DNA of 64,000 nucleotides. Source: Polyodon spathula (lineage: Eukaryota; Chordata; Actinopteri; Acipenseriformes; Polyodontidae). The notes beneath the pieces are model-generated. The model saw only the letters and a list, made by a program, of their open reading frames with translations, searched no databases and was not told where the DNA came from. This document shows, in pieces, positions 1 to 11,345 of this stretch. Numbering within the stretch: the stretch's first letter is position 1; each line of letters opens with the position of its first letter. The DNA lies in the NCBI RefSeq assembly GCF_017654505.1, contig NC_054572.1, positions 3,408,914 to 3,472,913 of the forward strand. Direction: 5' to 3'. The position numbers were made by a program, and so were the translations under genes.

Positions 1-1240
1 TGTCAAGCCATTTTGGGAAGAACATTCTTGATACAAAAGGTCATATTCTCAAGGGTATGTGCGGTGAACTAACCCAGGACGCAAACTAATGGAAACGGTG
101 AGTTGGAAAATGGAAAGATCGCTGCACATCTTGTGATCGATTGTTTAAGGTTTTTAATGCAAGTAAACATTAACTCACCTTTTCAAATAGAACCCTCACC
201 ATGCATTGATTCATTGTGAAAGACACTTTTACAATGCTGGCATTAAAATGCAGTTTGTCAGTCCTCATTAGTGTAAGAGCCAGTGTGGATCAGCTGAGAT
301 CATCAAAGATGAGGTGATGGATACAACCGAATGAAGTGCATAATGCGAACAGAAAACAGTGTGCTGACAGTGGATTCTGACAAGCTACATATCAAATCTA
401 CGTTTACAACTTGTGATGGATCTGAAGCCTAGACAGCTGGGGACTCCGTTGCTATTCACCTTCACTCTGAGGCTGTTTACAACAGGGAAAAATCTACAGA
501 ACGGCAGTAATGTAACTCTACAGCCTGCACACTGGCTGCAAGCAGCCCCTGTTTACAACATGGAAAACACTACAGCACTTTGCAGTGCTACAGGACAGCA
601 GTTATGCAACTCTACAGCTTGTTCTCTGTGCTCACTGAACCTAATTGAACTTATGAATTAATGTAGCAAAGCAATTAAAATACTGAAACTAAGTTAGAAG
701 GTAGAAGCACTGCAGCAAAGTGTCAGTTTTTGTGATTGAACGTTTCAGGTTATAAGTGCTGTGCAGAGCTGTGCAGAGCAGGTGAGGGCAGTCATTGCAG
801 AGACAACAAGACCTGCTTCCAGAATGTATAACCTACCCTCCCTAACTCCACTCCTTCAAAACACTCAAAGTGTAAGATTCAAGTTAGAACACAAGCACTC
901 AAGTGCTTCGCCTACTGCCTTCACCAGAGTGGAGACCACACTGAAATGCTTGTCTAGACTCTCTTACGAGGGGAAAGGATACCATAGCGAAGGGAAGGTA
1001 GAAAAAAGAATGAATGGAATTCATTTTATTTTTTTTTGCCAGAGAGGTTTTCACAGTAATATTGTGGACCAACCCTAGCTTGATTATTAAAGTGGTCTAC
1101 TTAGAAGAAGAATTATGCAATATCAACACCCGAAAATTTTCATGAAACCACTGCCGACTGTCAGAAGCAGACTGTGAGTGGTATATTGAGATCACTATAA
1201 TAAGCTGACCAATAGTTTAATGGAAAGAACAGCTGGCATA
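1..1240. other. AT-rich non-coding tract
   Basis: No gene is recognised. Open frames here are short, lack domain-like composition and have no partner exons. The one internal structure is a diverged duplication at about 472-625, listed separately. Confidence 0.6.
472..625. repeat. Diverged tandem duplication, about 75 bp unit
   Basis: Two neighbouring segments share an opening CTGTTTACAACA and a closing block resembling ATGYAACTCTACAGC. The second copy carries extra sequence between the two blocks. It looks like an old local duplication with indels. No function is implied. Confidence 0.5.
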
Positions 1241-1277
1241 CCCCCCCCCCCCCCCCCCCCCCCCACACACACACACA
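1241..1277. repeat. Poly(C)24 followed by (AC)n
   Basis: An uninterrupted run of 24 C residues (1241-1264) passes directly into an AC dinucleotide run. The complementary strand is poly(G), which can fold into a G-quadruplex. Homopolymer length in assemblies is often unreliable. Confidence 0.9.
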
Positions 1278-1981
1278 GATCAGCAGCAAATGTACTGCAG
1301 AGATATTGACATGATCAAGGAAAAGGTACAAAAAAATATTAAGACTAATTTATTTTGCAGGTCTCCTGAGCATGATTTATTTTCCAAATCATCGAAGGAA
1401 TGAATCATTTCCCATTTGTGTGCAGCCCCAGACCGAATCTCAGCGTATGTCCCCGAGAACAGTTGCCCGTGGCGTTTGTCTGTTTGAGCACCCGCTTGAT
1501 TACTGCACAGTGTGCGGGCGTCATGGCTCATTAACCCGTGTGTGACTGCTGATTTACTGTTGCTTTTAAAAACCATGTTTAAGATAACACTAGGCCAATC
1601 ACTTTGGAAGAAGAATCGACTGTCCTATTAAAAAGCAGAGCTCTATACAGTTTTAAAAATCATGTTTTTAATTATTTGAGAAGCTTACTACTTTATTAGG
1701 CCTATTCTGAAAACATCAACTATTAATACAATCAGTGCTCCTGATAAGCTGCATAAAATGACTTACGCATGATGTTTTAATTTAATGCGAAACAAATACT
1801 TCTAGCAATTTTGCTGCACAGTTGAACTTGAAGTTTCTTGTTCCTGGTGTCTCAGTGGTCATTAGTGAATATAATTGCATGCAGTAGCTATGAGAATGGA
1901 TCATAGGAGTGCTGGGACAGCTAATCGTTGCCATCCTGGGATTTGCCAGAAATGCGTGACCAATAAATTTAGTTTTTTCAT
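1278..1981. other. Unique DNA, possible conserved non-coding element at 1360-1580
   Basis: No gene is recognised. The part from about 1360 to 1580 is non-repetitive and less AT-rich than its surroundings. A 98-codon minus-strand frame crosses it without a recognisable domain. The suggestion of conservation rests only on sequence texture. Confidence 0.3.
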
Positions 1982-2096
1982 TTAAAAAAAAAAAAAAAAA
2001 AACACAGTTGAATCCACTCACTTGCAATTCGTATTTGGGACTGGTGAATAAGAGACTGGATTCCTGATTTTGGATTTTAGATTTCTCTGCATATAC

Positions 2097-2143
<47 letters not shown>
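1982..2143. repeat. Poly(A) tract and (TG)22 microsatellite
   Basis: An A-run occupies about 1984-2000. A pure TG run occupies 2100-2143. The sequence between them is ordinary, so the A-run could be the tail of an unrecognised retroposon on the plus strand, but no element body is identified. Confidence 0.85.
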
Positions 2144-2144
<1 letters not shown>

Positions 2145-3514
2145 TTATTTGCCTCACAGCCATATTGTTTGCGGTCAATAAAGCAAATGAGAACAGTGGT
2201 TGTTTTTACTTGCATTGTAAGTCCAAGTGTTTGTACAGTAGTTCAAAGTAACATTACAGTTCAAATGTAAGGCTGTAGTTAATGCATACCCCACAGCTTA
2301 GCATTAAGGTATGTACACTATATTGAAATTACTTATGACTTCAAGGTAATGTTGCATTTTACTCACCCAAAATATGATTTTACTTGCATGGTGTCTATAT
2401 TGGAGAGTAAATTACTCAATGACCCAAAACCTCACCTGGAGCGCTGATTATATTAGTATCATTATTACAATCATATAAACAGCAAACTATTATTTGACTG
2501 TACTATTCAAGCACTGGTTTCAGATTCCACAGCTACACCCTACCAGAGGAGCCAGCTCAGGGGCACAAAGCAGAAAGCAGCCTGCACAATGTGGTAAGAA
2601 CTTTCCCACAAATCTATGTACAGTTCTAAAGTGTGACATCCTACAGCACACTGCCACCTCCACGCATCTGGGACAATATGCAATAATAATCTTCAGTACT
2701 GTTAATGAATCAGGATTGCAGGGGGTTAAATTAAGGGTTTAAACATAATGTAGATGCAAAAGTGTTACAGATCAACTCTGAAATGTATGCATATTTAATA
2801 AAGCCAGAGCCATAGTCTGGTCAGTGAATACAGTCTCTTTATAATTTATTAACACTTAAACAGATGAAAAAGATGTACACCACGTTGTTACACAATTTTA
2901 TAGAGATTCATTTGGGCTGTAGAAAATATTTAGGCACGTCATGATAAAACTAAAGAATATTTATGTTTCAGATTTATGAATTTGGCAGAAATATGTATCT
3001 TCTCTATTTTTACATAAATGATTCATGCCTTGAATTTGTAAATTTGACATTCTAAATTGTTCATATGAATCTTTAATAGACTTAAATACGATTTTGCAAA
3101 TCAGAACAGAATTTCATAAATTTGAAGCTATGCAAATAAATATTTATGAGGTCCTTTTCCCTGGCCGCCTCTGTTCAGAGTAATTGCAGGTGATTGATGC
3201 CATTTTCACTTTATATCTGGGTAAAATCAATCTTCGGTTTTGCGTAGCACTGTGTCCAAATTACAGAAGAAAGCTTTGTTCTTCAGAAAGCACAAAAACT
3301 GACAAAAATACCATCAATCACAAAATAATTCAGTATATTCCTGCAGTACTTCATATTATTCTTATTGCTGTAACACTTTACACTGTGTCTCCTAATTATA
3401 CTGATGAAAATGTGCACAGTAATTTAACAGGTTTCCCATGGTCATACTGTGCATTGATCATATTTTTTAATATGCTTTGCCATACCTCTTTGGCCTGATA
3501 CGATGCTTAACTTT
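2144..3514. other. AT-rich non-coding tract
   Basis: No gene, RNA or transposon is recognised. Open frames are short and interrupted. Confidence 0.55.
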
Positions 3515-3569
3515 ACTTTATTAGGCTGGTTTTAACCTTCATGTTGACATTGAGTCTGATTCTAACTCC

Positions 3570-3791
3570 TTGGAATTTTTGAGGCTACTGGATTCCTTAG
3601 ATTATATTGTTCATATCAAAGGTCCTTTGCATAATCGTGGCCATACATTAGATCTGGTAATTTCTTGTGATTTAGCTGTTAAGAACGTCATAACCCTAGA
3701 TCTTACTATTTCTGATCATCTTGCCATTCTTTTTGATCTGAATCTGCCAGTATCTACAAAAACTGTGGACTGTAAATTTAAAATAATTTAA
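3570..3791 (+). pseudogene. L2 LINE endonuclease domain fragment
   Basis: This open frame of 73 codons carries motifs of the apurinic-like endonuclease C-terminus of L2 polyproteins: a GHTLDLVIS segment followed by DLTISDHLAILFDL. The SDH in the second motif corresponds to the conserved catalytic SDH of this endonuclease fold. The frame ends at a stop just after the domain, where an intact element would continue into the linker and the reverse transcriptase. It is part of the deleted LINE at 3515-5195 and is not expected to yield a product. Confidence 0.8.
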
Positions 3792-4344
3792 CTGATTCTT
3801 CAACTGCTGTTAAACTTTCTGATGTCTTGAGTTCATCACCACTCTTTGAGTCCTCATCAGTAGATGAGCTGGTTAACACCTACAACACCACCTTGACTGG
3901 TATCTTAGATACTGTAGCACCAATCAAAACTCAGAGTGTCTTTTAAAAAAGCTCACCGTGGTTTAACGATACAACTCTTAAGATGAAATATGAGGGACAT
4001 AAACTAGAACAGAGACGGCAGGAATATAAACTGCATGTTCATTACATCACATGAAGGGCCACCTGGTTAAATATAGGAAGGCTCTGGCATTGGCTAGATC
4101 ATCATATTATTCTAATTTAATTGAAACAAACAGAAATAATCCTAGATTTCTTTTTGTTACCCTAGATAAATTCATTAATTAATCTTTCTTCTAATAGTCC
4201 TACCCTTGACATTGGCTCCTGACAGCTGCAATGACTTCTTACATTTCTTCTAACATAAAATACTAGACATTAGAAATTAGATTCCAGAGACACCTTCTAT
4301 TAAGGAGGACTCCAGCACAATTTTACCTACACCTATTAAAGCTA

Positions 4345-5104
4345 CTATGGGGGCTTTTTCTTTCGTTCACCGTTGGGTGACATTATCCGCAGACACAGAG
4401 TGAACTTCCATTGCTATGCTGATGATACCCAGCTATATCTGTCCCTAAAGCCAGGAATTTCTTCTGCCTAGGTGTTATTAGCTACTTGCCTTACAGACAT
4501 CAAGCATTGGATGTCACAGAATTGTGTAATGTTGAAGTCAGATAAAACCAAGTTTATGCTAGTGGGCTCACAGACCCAACTAAAAGGAAACGTTGAATTA
4601 CATGAGTTTGATCCTTGCAGTCTCTCAGCAAAAAATTTAAAAGTTTGGGGGTCTTTGATCCTGATCTATCATTTGAGACTCATATTAGGGAAGATACTAA
4701 AGTTTTTTACACGGGCTCCCTGTGCAGTATAGAATTGATTTTAAGATTTTGCTGTTAACGTACATGGCTCTGAATGGATTAACATCTAGTTATTTGCAGG
4801 AGTTACTGTCCAAACCACACTCTGAGATCACAGGATGTGGAGTTGCTGGTTATTACTAGGGTCAACAAAAGCAACACAGGAGCTATGGCTTTTTCTTGTA
4901 GAGCTCTGCAATTATGGGATGCTCTGCCTTGTCAGGGAAGCTGGGACCGTTACAGTTTTCAAGTCAAGACTAAAAACACACTTTTTAAAAGGCTTTCTTA
5001 TCTTAGTGGGTTTTAATGTAACTTTAAAATTGCTGCTTTTGTATCATTTTATGCTGTTATTTAAATGGTCTGACTGGAGCAGTTGTATGTGTGACATGCT
5101 ATAA
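4345..5104 (+). pseudogene. L2 LINE reverse transcriptase remnant
   Basis: Three frames have to be combined to follow this remnant. It begins at a GSIIRRH-like segment (about 4378) and reaches the RT catalytic box [11 protein letters not shown], with YADD intact at 4414-4425. It then continues through WMSQNCVMLKSDKTKFML (about 4511-4564), where the thumb of the polymerase starts. After a deletion near 4695 the C-terminal region resumes with YRIDFKILLLTYMALNGL and, in another frame, AFSCRALQLWDALP. Stops and frameshifts separate all pieces. The original protein would have been an endonuclease-reverse transcriptase for target-primed insertion. Confidence 0.8.
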
Positions 5105-5195
5105 AAATGCATTGTGGTTTGTTCTTTTTTTCAGCTGTTCTGCACAGTACTTTTGTATAAAAAGTGCTATATAAGTGCAATAAATAAACATTAGC

Positions 5196-5766
5196 ACTCG
5201 ACCAGTCTTAGCAATCAGAGGGTCCAGCACACGGAAAAGCAAAGGCATTAAAATTACACGTTGTTGCCAGACTGTGCTTGAGATGCACAGGCAGAGAGAC
5301 GAGTTTCATCTCAGACCCTGCAGTGCATGGAATCGGAACGCAACGCCAGTTACCTGGGGCTGTACAAGTGGAACTGACGAAGGGACAAACAACAGCCACA
5401 TGAATGAGGGTGTGTGCAGCTTGATAGCTGGCCCTTTTTGTTGTTGCCATGCAAACGTATTACACTTGCGTGTTCTTACATTAGCATGTTTTATATACTC
5501 CTTTCTATTACCAGTTATGATGTGACCTGTAGCCTCTCTATACCAACAAAAAAAGATATTACATCAAGCAACTTTACAGAGATTGCTATAAGATAACTTT
5601 ACAATTGCTATATAGGCATATAATGCTGTTACCCTATACCTGTCTCTGACTGACTTGTTTGGAGACTGTGTGTGGCAATGTGGCAGCCCTTTCTGATCAT
5701 GTGACACTGAACTCCTGCAACTCATCCAGCTCCCTCAGCTTCTGTACAATACCACAGACCTGCATA

Positions 5767-5768
<2 letters not shown>
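5196..5768. other. Non-coding tract
   Basis: Overlapping open frames at about 5208-5596 lack recognisable domains. No gene or mobile element is recognised. Confidence 0.5.

Positions 5769-5827
<59 letters not shown>
5769..5827. repeat. (TAA)n microsatellite
   Basis: About 19 uninterrupted AAT/TAA units. The minus strand reads as a run of leucines or tyrosines in two frames, so apparent coding potential here is an artefact. Confidence 0.95.
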
Positions 5828-5828
<1 letters not shown>

Positions 5829-5967
5829 ATAAACAAGCAGAAAACCAAAAAGACGCTCACCTCCCCTTGGCACATTTGAGAGCACTTTAAGATGGTTCCT
5901 TGGGTAATGGCTATGGGTGAAACAAAAAGGGTTAGAAGCAAGCCTACAAGGTGTTTAAAAACAAAAA

Positions 5968-6090
5968 TCAAGGTAGCCCAAGCTGCACAATTGGTAAAGC
6001 ACAGGTGTGCATGTTCAAGTGACAGCATGTCTATCTGGGGTCAGCATCATAGTGTAGGGACTTGGATCTGGAGCCAGGCTCCGGCCACTG
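5968..6090 (+). other. Possible tRNA-derived SINE fragment
   Basis: A tRNA-like stretch has an A-box-like segment with the D-loop pattern AATTGGTAAAGCAC (about 5989-6002) and, at suitable spacing, a B-box-like TGTTCAAGTGA (about 6013-6023). A poly(A) tail and target duplications are not evident. It could be a chance match. Confidence 0.3.
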
Positions 6091-6354
6091 CACACACTCT
6101 ATTGTTTTATCATTTTAGCACTGGGGAACTTTATTGGGTTTATTTGAGTCTCTGATTGCTGGATTTTTACCAATATGATAATTTGTTTTTATTTTCTTTT
6201 TAATTAGTCCATTTTGATATATGGTATGTTTATTCAAATTAATATGTAACATATATATATAGTAAACAATAATTCAACATTCATATTCTGCCATAATATC
6301 AGATTTACAGTGCATTATTATGAATTATTATTAATCTAAAAATATATATATATT

Positions 6355-7113
<759 letters not shown>

Positions 7114-7239
7114 GTGCTGTATTCAATAGAACCTATATTGTATTCAATAGATCATGTGCTGTATTCAATAGAACCTGTGCTGTATTCAATAGAACCCGTG
7201 CTGTATTCAATAGAACCCGTGCTGTATTCAATAGAACCC
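7114..7239. repeat. 21-bp minisatellite, 6 copies
   Basis: The unit is GTGCTGTATTCAATAGAACCC with starts at 7114, 7135, 7156, 7177, 7198 and 7219. The first two copies are the most diverged. The unit length is a multiple of three without stops, so short open frames appear on both strands. Confidence 0.9.
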
Positions 7240-7539
7240 GAGATTTCAGTTGAGCTTAATTCAATGTGCTGGTTTTGTGATGTGCCCTGGAGGTGGGTTT
7301 GAACCAGGTGCCCCGTTTGATTAGTGTGAGAGGCTCGTGAATAAGCCTGCTGCACAGCCTAACCCCTTCTTCACCATATCTTTTCATTTAAAAAGGTCTC
7401 ACTGAAAATACAAACAAAACATTTTATGTGGACTGCTTTTTTTACATTTTACATTACCTGGACATATAATCAAAAACAGATTACACATTTTCTTTCCATA
7501 ACCTTGATTGTATTTTAATGATCAACAGGAGGAATGGAA
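7240..7539. other. Non-coding tract
   Basis: No gene or recognised element. Confidence 0.5.
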
Positions 7540-7770
7540 GGGCTCCCGAGTGGCGCATCCAGTAAAGGATGTAGTGCAACGTGGAGATTGGCAGTTCGAA
7601 TCCAAGCTATGACACTGCCGACTGTGGATGGGGGGGTTCCCAGGGGGCGGCGCATTACTTGCCAAGTGCTGCCCGGGTGGGGTAAGGGTTAGGTCAGCTA
7701 GGGAGTCCTTGGCTCACTGTGTACCACTGACCCCTGTGCCTGGCCGGGCATCTGCAGGCTTGCCTGTATG
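7540..7770 (+). mobile_element. tRNA-derived SINE
   Basis: The head is tRNA-related. It begins GGGCTCCCGAGTGGCGCATC with the RNA polymerase III A box around 7548-7563, followed by a B box GCAGTTCGAATCC (7591-7603). A GC-rich tRNA-unrelated body follows, including GGGGGCGGCGCATTACTTG and a segment near 7715-7745 ending GACCCCTGTG. I recall similar SINEs from non-teleost ray-finned fish, but I cannot name the family. The 3' end runs without a clear tail into the Tc1 relic, so one of the two may have landed in the other or been truncated by it. Confidence 0.8.
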
Positions 7771-8264
7771 GGTATGACCTCCCTGAGCATTAACACAGTC
7801 CTGGCAGAGCTGATGCATAGTCCTGATTATGTTCCACCACTCTTCCTGTGTAGTTGGTCGTAGACGAATCCTGTGGATGGCACTGGCGATTTGGTCCCAC
7901 AGGTGTTCTATTGGTCTCAGGTCAGGAGAAAACACTGGCCACAGAAAGACCGTTTTCTTGAAGTCGTGCAATTGTAATCCTAGCACTGTGTGGTCTTGCA
8001 TTGTCCTGCTGGAAAATCGACACTTTCGGATTCGCTTTTTAGGAACAGAAAAACTGTTGCCTCAAGAACTTCGCCAATCTATGACTGAGCAGTAAGTTTG
8101 CCCTCATTCTGCACCAAAGGTATTCTTGTGTTAAAGGAGATTCCTCCCCATATCATCACACTTCCACCACCCCACGGTTTGGCTTGAACTATGCAACAGT
8201 CAGCATAACAGTCCTGTGCCGGTGTGGTGACCCTCTGCCTTCCAGGACATGGCCTATCCCTCAC
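7771..8264 (-). pseudogene. Tc1-like transposase, C-terminal part, frameshifted
   Basis: The transposase is a cut-and-paste DDE/D recombinase acting at TA sites. The visible part begins near a CPGRQRV-like segment and WGGGSVMIWGGISF, shifts frame, and contains the QQDNARPH motif with its aspartate. It shifts again into the frame with PIEHLW and ends near CVNAQGGHT. The N-terminal paired-like DNA-binding region and the first catalytic aspartate are not recognisable. Its last codons are replaced by SINE sequence. Confidence 0.8.
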
Positions 8265-8320
8265 AGAGCTGGTTTACTGGTTTCTCTGGACTAGTCTGTT
8301 GATTGTTGAAGCAGAACACT
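7771..8320 (-). mobile_element. Tc1/mariner-type transposon relic
   Basis: Minus-strand sequence encodes the second half of a Tc1-like DDE transposase. Going 5' to 3' on that strand there is GGGSVMIWGGI (about 8170-8140), then FQQDNARPHSAR with the second catalytic aspartate codon at 8003-8005. SPDLRPIEHLWDQ follows, with the catalytic glutamate codon at 7906-7908. The two catalytic codons are not in one frame, so a frameshift lies between them. No terminal inverted repeat is seen on either side. The element is a dead fragment. Confidence 0.85.
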
Positions 8321-8693
8321 TCATTCAACTTCTCTCTCAGACAGGCCCGCCTTCAATCATGCTGCTAGCAAACAGGCGATCTTCATTACTCAAGCAGGTC
8401 ATGGTCGTATCTTTCGCTGTTTTTGCGTTAATCATTTTTTTCAAATGGCTATTTATACAGGTTCTTAACCAACGCATTTTAGCAATTTTTACTCAACTCA
8501 AATACCAAACACTGAACACCTGGCTTTTGTGAAATCATATGACTTAAGCTCAGTGTTTAGTTATTCCAAGGAACAATACTATTCAAACAATCAAACCTAT
8601 CAGCTCATTATTTAAAATGCAAATGACATTATGTACTTTTCCCAATGAGCTATTGATGCAAGACTGTTGTGTTTTCATTGTGCATATATATAT
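8321..8693. other. Non-coding tract, possibly 5' part of the Tc1 relic
   Basis: No motif is recognised. It lies where the transposase N-terminus and left terminus of the minus-strand Tc1 relic would be expected, so it may be eroded transposon sequence. Confidence 0.4.
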
Positions 8694-9190
8694 TGTAAAT
8701 GACCACTCGCCACACAGGCTCGCTCGGGATCTTTTCCCTTCTAAAACCACGACCCAGCATGCAGGATTTGAAAGAAAAAGTGATGCACACTTTTAATTAT
8801 AAAAATAAACAAAAACAAAACAAACACCTAACTCCTTCAGAGCTCTTACTAAACATTCATGCAGGTCCCCGACTAGTTCACAAGATAGCTAAGCAGTTTA
8901 CCTGGCATAAAAACAACACACACAGGTTTACAACTATGTTTCACCAAAACAAAGGCTTTTGCACAGTACCTTTTTTTTTTTTTTAAATTAAAATAGAGCA
9001 TACCTTCAATCGGGCTCCTTCACACAGCAGCAGCCCCGAATGGACTGGCTGCTCTCACTTAATTACCCTGCACCTGGCTCTAATTTACAATTACTCCCCA
9101 GTGCAGGGGAAAATTAACAATAAAATAATTAAACAAAACGGGCATACGCACATGTTTTTGGCAGGGGGGATATTATCCCCCTCCCTGCCA
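8694..9190 (-). mobile_element. LTR-like unit A (497 bp)
   Basis: On the minus strand this unit has a promoter-like TAATTAA following GGTGCAGGG, and a GCTTTATTAA-poor U3/R arrangement parallel to unit B. It starts (plus-strand left edge) TGTAAATGACC, and its right edge carries the hairpin GGCAGGGGGGATATTATCCC/CCTCCCTGCC. It aligns end to end with unit B with many substitutions. No retroviral-type coding region is attached. The identification as an LTR is an inference from length, termini and promoter/poly(A) layout. Confidence 0.55.
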
Positions 9191-9197
9191 TATATAT

Positions 9198-9691
9198 TGT
9201 AAAAGATCCTTGTAACTCACTATGTTCGTTGCCTCTTTAAAGTAGACCCAAGACTCATAAAATGGATTTTTCAGCGCTATTGCACACTTTTTAATAAACA
9301 CCAAATCAAAAACAAAATCAAACAAACAGAAATAAACACCTAGCTCATCTTTAGAGCTCTGACTAAACACAAACTGGATCCTAGCTAACCACAAGACGGC
9401 TAAGCCGTTTACCTGATACACACCAAACTCACACGGGCTTCACTCAATAGCTTTCTCTTTGATACGACTGGTCTCACTCACACAGTCGGGCTCTTTCCTC
9501 AGAAACCCTGAGCAAACTGGCTGCCTCTCTTAAATACCCTGTACCTGGTTCCAATTTACAATTAGCACCAGGTGCAGGGGATTAAACAATAAAACAATTA
9601 ACACAATTAGAAACCCTTAGCCCAATCACCCAACAGTGCATTCTCACATGTTTTTAGCAGGGAGGAATTTTAACCCCCTCCCTGCTATCTT

Positions 9692-9694
<3 letters not shown>
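9198..9694 (-). mobile_element. LTR-like unit B (497 bp)
   Basis: The ends are TGTAA at 9198 and TTACA at 9694, an inverted TG...CA pair as in LTRs. On the minus strand a TATA-like GGGTATTTAAGAG (about 9530) is followed some 240 bp later by an AATAAA-like TTTATTAAAAAGTG (about 9290), the order expected for an LTR. The outer end holds a hairpin, AGCAGGGAGG...CCTCCCTGCT. Flanking DNA is TA-rich on both sides, so a target duplication cannot be judged. Confidence 0.6.

Positions 9695-9780
<86 letters not shown>
9695..9780. repeat. (AT)n microsatellite
   Basis: Pure AT run starting immediately at the end of LTR-like unit B. Confidence 0.95.
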
Positions 9781-9783
<3 letters not shown>

Positions 9784-9963
9784 GTTGCTGAGTAGAGGGA
9801 CATGGGAAGGAGTTCTCTGTGTCTGAGCAGTCACGGTGTAAGCACTGTCCAGTGTTTGGTTTTGTAAATTGTGTGTTTTGTTTTACAGCAGGTAAACAAC
9901 GTATCTGTCCTGCGAGTCAGTCAGGGACCTACTGCAAGTGTAGTAAGTGCTTGTAAGAGCTAG
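9781..9963. other. Short non-coding spacer
   Basis: No recognised feature between the two dinucleotide arrays. Confidence 0.5.
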
Positions 9964-10143
<180 letters not shown>

Positions 10144-11079
10144 GAAAACAGTTTCATGTGCTCTTGTCTGAGTCACATAATCCAAGTGGTGCTGTTTCCA
10201 ATATGATTCCAATATGATTCCCAGCTCCAGGCTCCCTGGGCCAGGCTCCAGACACTGACAAGCAAGTTACCTCCAACGCTGCCTCCAAAGTGGATTACAG
10301 CGCTCCTTCCTCCAGCCTCAGTGGTATCTGTCACAGAGGCAGCATCTATCTGAATGATTTTAACAGTGAATAATCCTAACTTCTCTAAATCTCATTTTGC
10401 CTCACCCTAGACCCTCATTCCACTGCATCTCTGTCGTATTTATTGATGTTAAAAAGATACTTCACAAGTTTTCATAAAGTTTCGCTTGTTTCCTGTTAAA
10501 TATTCTATTAAATTTTGTAGGATTTGCTATTGTTGTTTCCACTTAGATGATTATTTGCCGTGCGGTAATGCTTTTTGAAATAGTGGCCGCTAATTCGTAT
10601 GAATTTCAACAGAGTTTCATAGGTTTGTATGAGAATAACATCTGAATAAGATAAAGGTTTTGTTGTTATTTTTTTTTATGTATTTCTAGACCTGAAGTTA
10701 ATTAAATAATAATAACTGGCCAGAAATTCCTAATGAATTTAAGCGGCACACCACAGAAATAGAAGCAAAGGCATTGGAATTCATAGGAATTAACCAGCAT
10801 TGCTTGCAAACTATTCCACAGCGAAAGCTTCCAGATTGACTGTGGGGAAATGAGACAGTGTGGCATTCCACTTCAATTCATTTTAAACTGATCAGAACTA
10901 GAACATTTATTACAAAATAAAAATAAAACACTACCCAGGTGTTCCTCTTATTGAAATTGGAATTATTATAAATTGGCTGCCATTCATTTAATGCCTCATT
11001 GCACTTTCATGGAACAGGACCAAGGGCTGTGAGAAGTAAGCCCTGGGACTTGAAATAGGAATGATGTGCTTGTGACTTT
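10144..11079. other. Unique DNA, possible conserved non-coding element at 10440-10910
   Basis: No gene or transposon is recognised. From about 10440 to 10910 the sequence is non-repetitive, with several TAAT-core motifs such as AATTAAAT and CTAATTCG. Nothing here proves function. Confidence 0.3.
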
Positions 11080-11345
11080 AGGACAATGACATGCTTTCCC
11101 CTTGGATGATGAAGCGCCGTCCTCACGGAGGTGAGACCGAACCGATCGGCATCCAAGGCTGGGGAGCATGTCTACTGCCCCCTGGGGGAACCTGGAATGA
11201 TAGAGATTTCTAACATCCCCTCGGGCCCTCGGAGAACCTTCCTCTCGGAGGTCGAGGCCAGCTCGGCTGGGCCTAAGGTTGGGAAGTGAATGTCACTTGC
11301 CCCCAGAAGGGGACCGTCGCAGAGGTGATGTTGCGTTTTGGAGGA
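11080..11345. repeat. GC-rich diverged direct repeat
   Basis: Two segments of about 70 bp share the layout CCTCxCGGAGGT, then GGC, then GGGxA, then GCCCCC. The first is at about 11119-11188, the second at about 11230-11310. The block is markedly richer in C, G and CpG than its neighbours. It could be internal sequence of an unrecognised retroelement or a satellite relic. Confidence 0.5.

Larger units (their letters stand above)
3515..5195 (+). mobile_element. L2/Maui-type LINE, internally deleted
   Basis: This is a degenerate non-LTR retrotransposon in the L2 group, read on the plus strand. In order it keeps the end of the endonuclease domain (about 3570-3790), a linker region (about 3950-4150), the reverse-transcriptase catalytic motif YADD (4414-4425) and the C-terminal region with a SYLQELL-like motif (about 4740-4990). 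It ends in a 3' tail, TGCTATATAAGTGCAATAAA, typical of fish L2 elements. Comparison with the domain order expected for L2 shows two internal losses. One removes most of the RT fingers and palm before YADD (near 4345). The other joins a LSFETHIRED-like segment to the C-terminal region (near 4695). Many stops and frameshifts make it inactive. The family assignment rests on motif recognition. Confidence 0.85.
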
